Below are positions 61,553 to 64,000 of a stretch of 64,000 bases of DNA, piece by piece. Position 1 is the stretch's first letter; the number at the start of each line of letters is the position of its first letter. The notes below the pieces were generated by a model that saw only the letters and a list, made by a program, of their open reading frames with translations, ran no database searches and was not told where the DNA came from. The DNA lies in assembly GCA_963693365.1 (NCBI GenBank), contig CAVNZM010000001.1, positions 3,968,001 through 4,032,000 of the forward strand, given 5' to 3'. The stretch is from Amoebidium appalachense. Its lineage: Eukaryota; Ichthyosporea. Both the position numbers and the translations under genes were made by a program.

Positions 61553-62255
61553 GGGGGGGGGGGGAGGGAAGATGGGGGGGTTCGGTGTGGGTATGTGTGT
61601 GGTTGAACGGGAGAGTGGTGAGGATCGGGTATGTGTGTCAATAAACGTGTGTATACTATATACACATACCCCCACCCACATTGAGCAGTTAATACTCCCA
61701 TTACAATGGCACGGGGTCCAGTAGCAGCCACTCAGTTCTAATTATAAATGGCTATTCAGATGGGGCCACAGACCAGGTGCTTGAAGACCTGGGCCACTTC
61801 TCTGCCCCCACACAGACAAACCCGAAATTCCCACGCAAAGAGGTGCCCCCCTCTTCCCCCCCCCCCCCCCCTTTCAGACGCAATTGATGACTTGGGCCCT
61901 CCCTTGAGGATGGGCTCTGCTTATGATGCCTACTGTGCGCATTGCTGATGTTGCATACTTGAATGTTTGCCTTGCATGTGTCCTGCACCATGCTTCTCAT
62001 CGTGTATGTGTACTTCGTACCGTGTTCCGCATCCGAACGCCTCGAACCCCCCCCCCCCTCCCCCCCCGCCCCCTCTGGCCCCGTTACTTCAAGTTGATGG
62101 ATACTCTATAATGTGCGGACTTCTTTGCCAATCTGTGCATTGTGTTGCCCGTCGTGTACGTGTACCTCACACTCATGCGATGGGGCGAGAGAGATTAGAG
62201 AGGGACAGGAGGGGGACGGGGCAGGCGCGGGGCGGCGGCGGCGGCGGCGGCGGCA

Positions 62256-62287
<32 letters not shown>

Positions 62288-62693
62288 TTGTAAATAACAT
62301 CATACACGTTTTTTCTGGAGCGAGAAGCTTGTGGCTGCCGAGGATTTTTTGTCAGTGAAGGGAGAGTGGTTGATGTCGTGGAGTGAGTAGGGCACACAAC
62401 TCCCCCCCCCCCGGCCCAAACCCTTACATCCCCTCAGTCATTACGTCCTCCGCAACAACATCCACACCATATGTATCCCTCTCCATCACCCCCACCCAAC
62501 ACACGTATCAGCACACACACACAAACACAAACACACAAACAACACACACACACGCACACACATACGCACACCCACACGCAAACACGCACACGCACACACA
62601 CGCACACGCACACACACCACACACGAACACACACACATACACCCATACACACACACACCCACCCACCCACCCACACCCACCCACCCACCCACC

Positions 62694-62791
<98 letters not shown>

Positions 62792-63725
62792 ACATACGAA
62801 CTCCTCCCCTCCTCCCCAACCCCCCTCCCCCCCTCACACAGGTCAGCACCCTTCTCAAGCTGCACCATGCCAACAAGCACCTCCGCCTGTCACTGTTCAG
62901 TGTCGAGCAGACAAGTGCGACTGGCCAGAAGGGACAGGACATTCTGATCGGCTCGGTATAGACCATTGCCTTTCCCCCTCCCCCCCCCCCCCCCCCCCCC
63001 CCCCCCCCACCGCCACACACACACACACACACACACATACCAGCACCACCAGCGCCCCTGGCCCCTCTATTTTTCTTTGGCACTGTTCTTGTCCCACGCT
63101 CACACCACGAGCCCTCCCCACGCCCCCCGTTCAATCTCTCTCTTCTCTTTTTTTTTGTTGTTGCTTTTGTGACGCTTTATGTGGTTTTGCATGCGAAGTG
63201 AATGGGTTGAAATTCAGATGGGACCTTGGCCCCCCCTCTTCCCCCCTCCCCCTCCCCCTCTCCCCCCTGTATGAGAAATACTCATTGACCGTGTTTTGCC
63301 GAAATCTGCATTGTGTTGTCCGCCATGTATGTGTACTTCACTGAAGGCAACACTATTCTAACAACCCTGCCCCCCCCCCCCCCCCCCCCCCCTCCCCCCC
63401 CTCCCCACCTCCCCCCCCCCCCCCCCCCCCCCACACACACACACAGAAAACCCTTTCCCTATCTGTGATCGAGACAGGCACTGTGTTTGACAACTGGTAC
63501 ACTCTTGCTCCCACTGCACCGGCCGAGCAGGAGAGAGACCTGACAGCTCAGCTGCGCCTAAGAGTACATCCCCCCCCTCCCCCCCCCCCCCCTCCCCCTG
63601 CCAGCTCCTCCCCCTCTCCCCCCCATTCCATTGCCCCCCCTCCCCCCCCCCCCCCCCCCCCCCCGTGCGTTCTGCTGCTTCCATTTTCCCACCCCCCTCT
63701 AGAGGTCAAAGACTTGACGGGTAAG
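57851..63725 (+). CDS. Tandem C2-domain protein, 5' part (3' end beyond right edge)
   Basis: Exons 57851-58030, 59207-59383, 60490-60578, 61194-61369, 61760-61842, 62842-62955, 63447-63563 and a 21-bp exon 63705-63725; phases close (0,0,2,1,0,0,0), giving about 319 aa so far. C2 domains are beta-sandwiches that bind membranes or proteins. The first C2 spans residues about 28-148: NSLYVKVVEAKGLANVD, TDNCNPFWSEEF, IGRVRIPLEVL, EAWYPL. A linker then leads to GELRVQIEAVNTKSGPQ and a second C2 with LTVTVVEAKNIQT, AVVQLVDG, QTNPKFPRKE, HLRLSLFSVEQ and ILIGSKTLSLSVIE. The last exons (TAQLRLR, VKDLTGK) repeat the GELRVQIE pattern. Tandem C2 followed by more exons is the layout of RASAL/RASA4-type Ras GTPase-activating proteins, but no GAP domain lies in the window. 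Several calcium-binding aspartates are not evident. The donor after FPRKE (GTGCCC) is weak. Confidence 0.78.
58031..59206 (+). other. C2-gene intron 1
   Basis: G-rich just after the donor (58098-58145, 58315-58380), unique DNA at 58390-58740, CCCA/CA-rich 58790-59000 and C-runs at 59099-59160 before the acceptor. No exon seen. Confidence 0.6.
59384..60489 (+). other. C2-gene intron 2
   Basis: (AC)n at 59540-59608, unique DNA 59690-59920, C-run 59928-59955, G-run 60043-60075, then a C-run of about 66 nt at 60294-60359. A short A-box-like stretch (TAGCCTAATGATAAGAC, about 60025) precedes the G-run. Confidence 0.6.
60294..60359 (+). repeat. Poly-C run of about 66 nt
   Basis: Longest C homopolymer in the window, about 130 bp upstream of a C2-gene acceptor. 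Confidence 0.9.
60946..61020 (+). repeat. Tandem duplication of a 37-bp unit
   Basis: GGGATAGAGAAAGAGAGAGT followed by ATGAAAGGCTCGAACCC occurs twice head-to-tail after a poly-G run in C2-gene intron 3. Confidence 0.85.
61843..62841 (+). repeat. C2-gene intron 5 with two dispersed repeat copies and (CA)n
   Basis: A near-consensus repeat copy at 61874-62058 and a short one at 62111-62175, a GGC-repeat plus G-run at 62229-62286, CA-rich DNA from 62505, (CCCA)n at 62657-62701 and (CA)n at 62702-62790, before the acceptor CTCACACAG. Confidence 0.75.
63186..63395 (+). repeat. Poly-C-tailed dispersed repeat copy
   Basis: Diverged copy (AATGGGTTGAAATTCAGATG, CTGCATTGTGTTGTCCGCCA, TGTATGTGTACTTCACTGAA) split by CCCCTC-rich DNA, with a C-tail from 63371. 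Confidence 0.65.
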
Positions 63726-64000
63726 GTATGTTGTGGAGGCATGGGGACCCCCTTATTAAGGGCCCTGTTGAAGCCTTGATGCCTTTCACCTGTGGCGTGT
63801 GTTTTTTTTTTTTTTTTCGAGACATCACATTTTGTTTTTTCTTAGTCCCTTTCTCCTGTAAACTTATTCACAATCCCCACAAACAAGCTTCAATCCCCCC
63901 CCCCCCCCCCCCCCCTCCCGCCCACCACCTTTTGCGCGCATGCAGATGCACGCGTGCACGCACACACGCACACACGCACTACACACACGCCCGCGCAAAC

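Noticed and set aside
62434-62880. Minus-strand ORF over the (CA)n tract at the C2 gene
   Set aside because: Antisense of a microsatellite plus the antisense of exon 62842-62955; it has no independent support.

Overview
This window is nuclear DNA of an intron-rich eukaryote. The protein genes are split into many short exons (21-783 bp, mostly under 300) by introns of hundreds of bases to about 2 kb. Splice sites are GT-AG, at least three promoters pair a TATA box with a CCAAT box, and AATAAA signals follow two of the genes. Introns and spacers are packed with (GT/CA)n, (GA/TC)n and very long poly-G/poly-C runs. The gene set (CASTOR/POLLUX-type channel, RPAC2, EMC4, TAF4, AGC kinase, G3BP, tandem-C2 protein) suits a protist, an alga or a simple multicellular eukaryote. 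I cannot name the lineage from sequence alone.

Layout. 566-4329 (-): 5' part of a CASTOR/POLLUX-like ion channel, cut by the left edge. 5209-7605 (+): RNA polymerase I/III subunit RPAC2, 4 exons, 133 aa. 9942-13338 (-): ER membrane complex subunit EMC4, 4 exons, 184 aa. 14033-26750 (+): TFIID subunit TAF4, 19 exons modelled, 948 aa. 29552-36495 (-): PKA-like AGC kinase, 7 exons, 527 aa. About 37584-42400 (-): GC-rich DIRS-type tyrosine-recombinase retrotransposon with gag, RT/RNase H and recombinase ORFs. 42905-53201 (+): G3BP-like NTF2/RRM/RGG protein with a non-coding first exon and 7 coding exons, 671 aa. 57851-63725 (+): start of a protein with at least two C2 domains, cut by the right edge. 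Exon boundaries were set by GT/AG sites, conserved protein sequence and agreement of intron phase, which closes without a break in every model.

The genes are unrelated housekeeping or signalling genes and not an operon. CASTOR-like/RPAC2 and EMC4/TAF4 are head-to-head pairs that may share promoter DNA. RPAC2/EMC4 and TAF4/kinase are tail-to-tail.

The most unusual material is non-coding. A dispersed repeat family of about 100-290 bp occurs about 20 times in both orientations, almost always ending in a poly-C tail. One pair, 34 kb apart in introns of TAF4 and G3BP, is identical over about 286 bp apart from two small indels. Splice sites are often the ends of microsatellites, with (GT)n starting at donors and (CA)nG ending at acceptors on the transcribed strand. 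Two MITE-like inverted-repeat elements sit in G3BP introns, one 29 bp from a splice acceptor.
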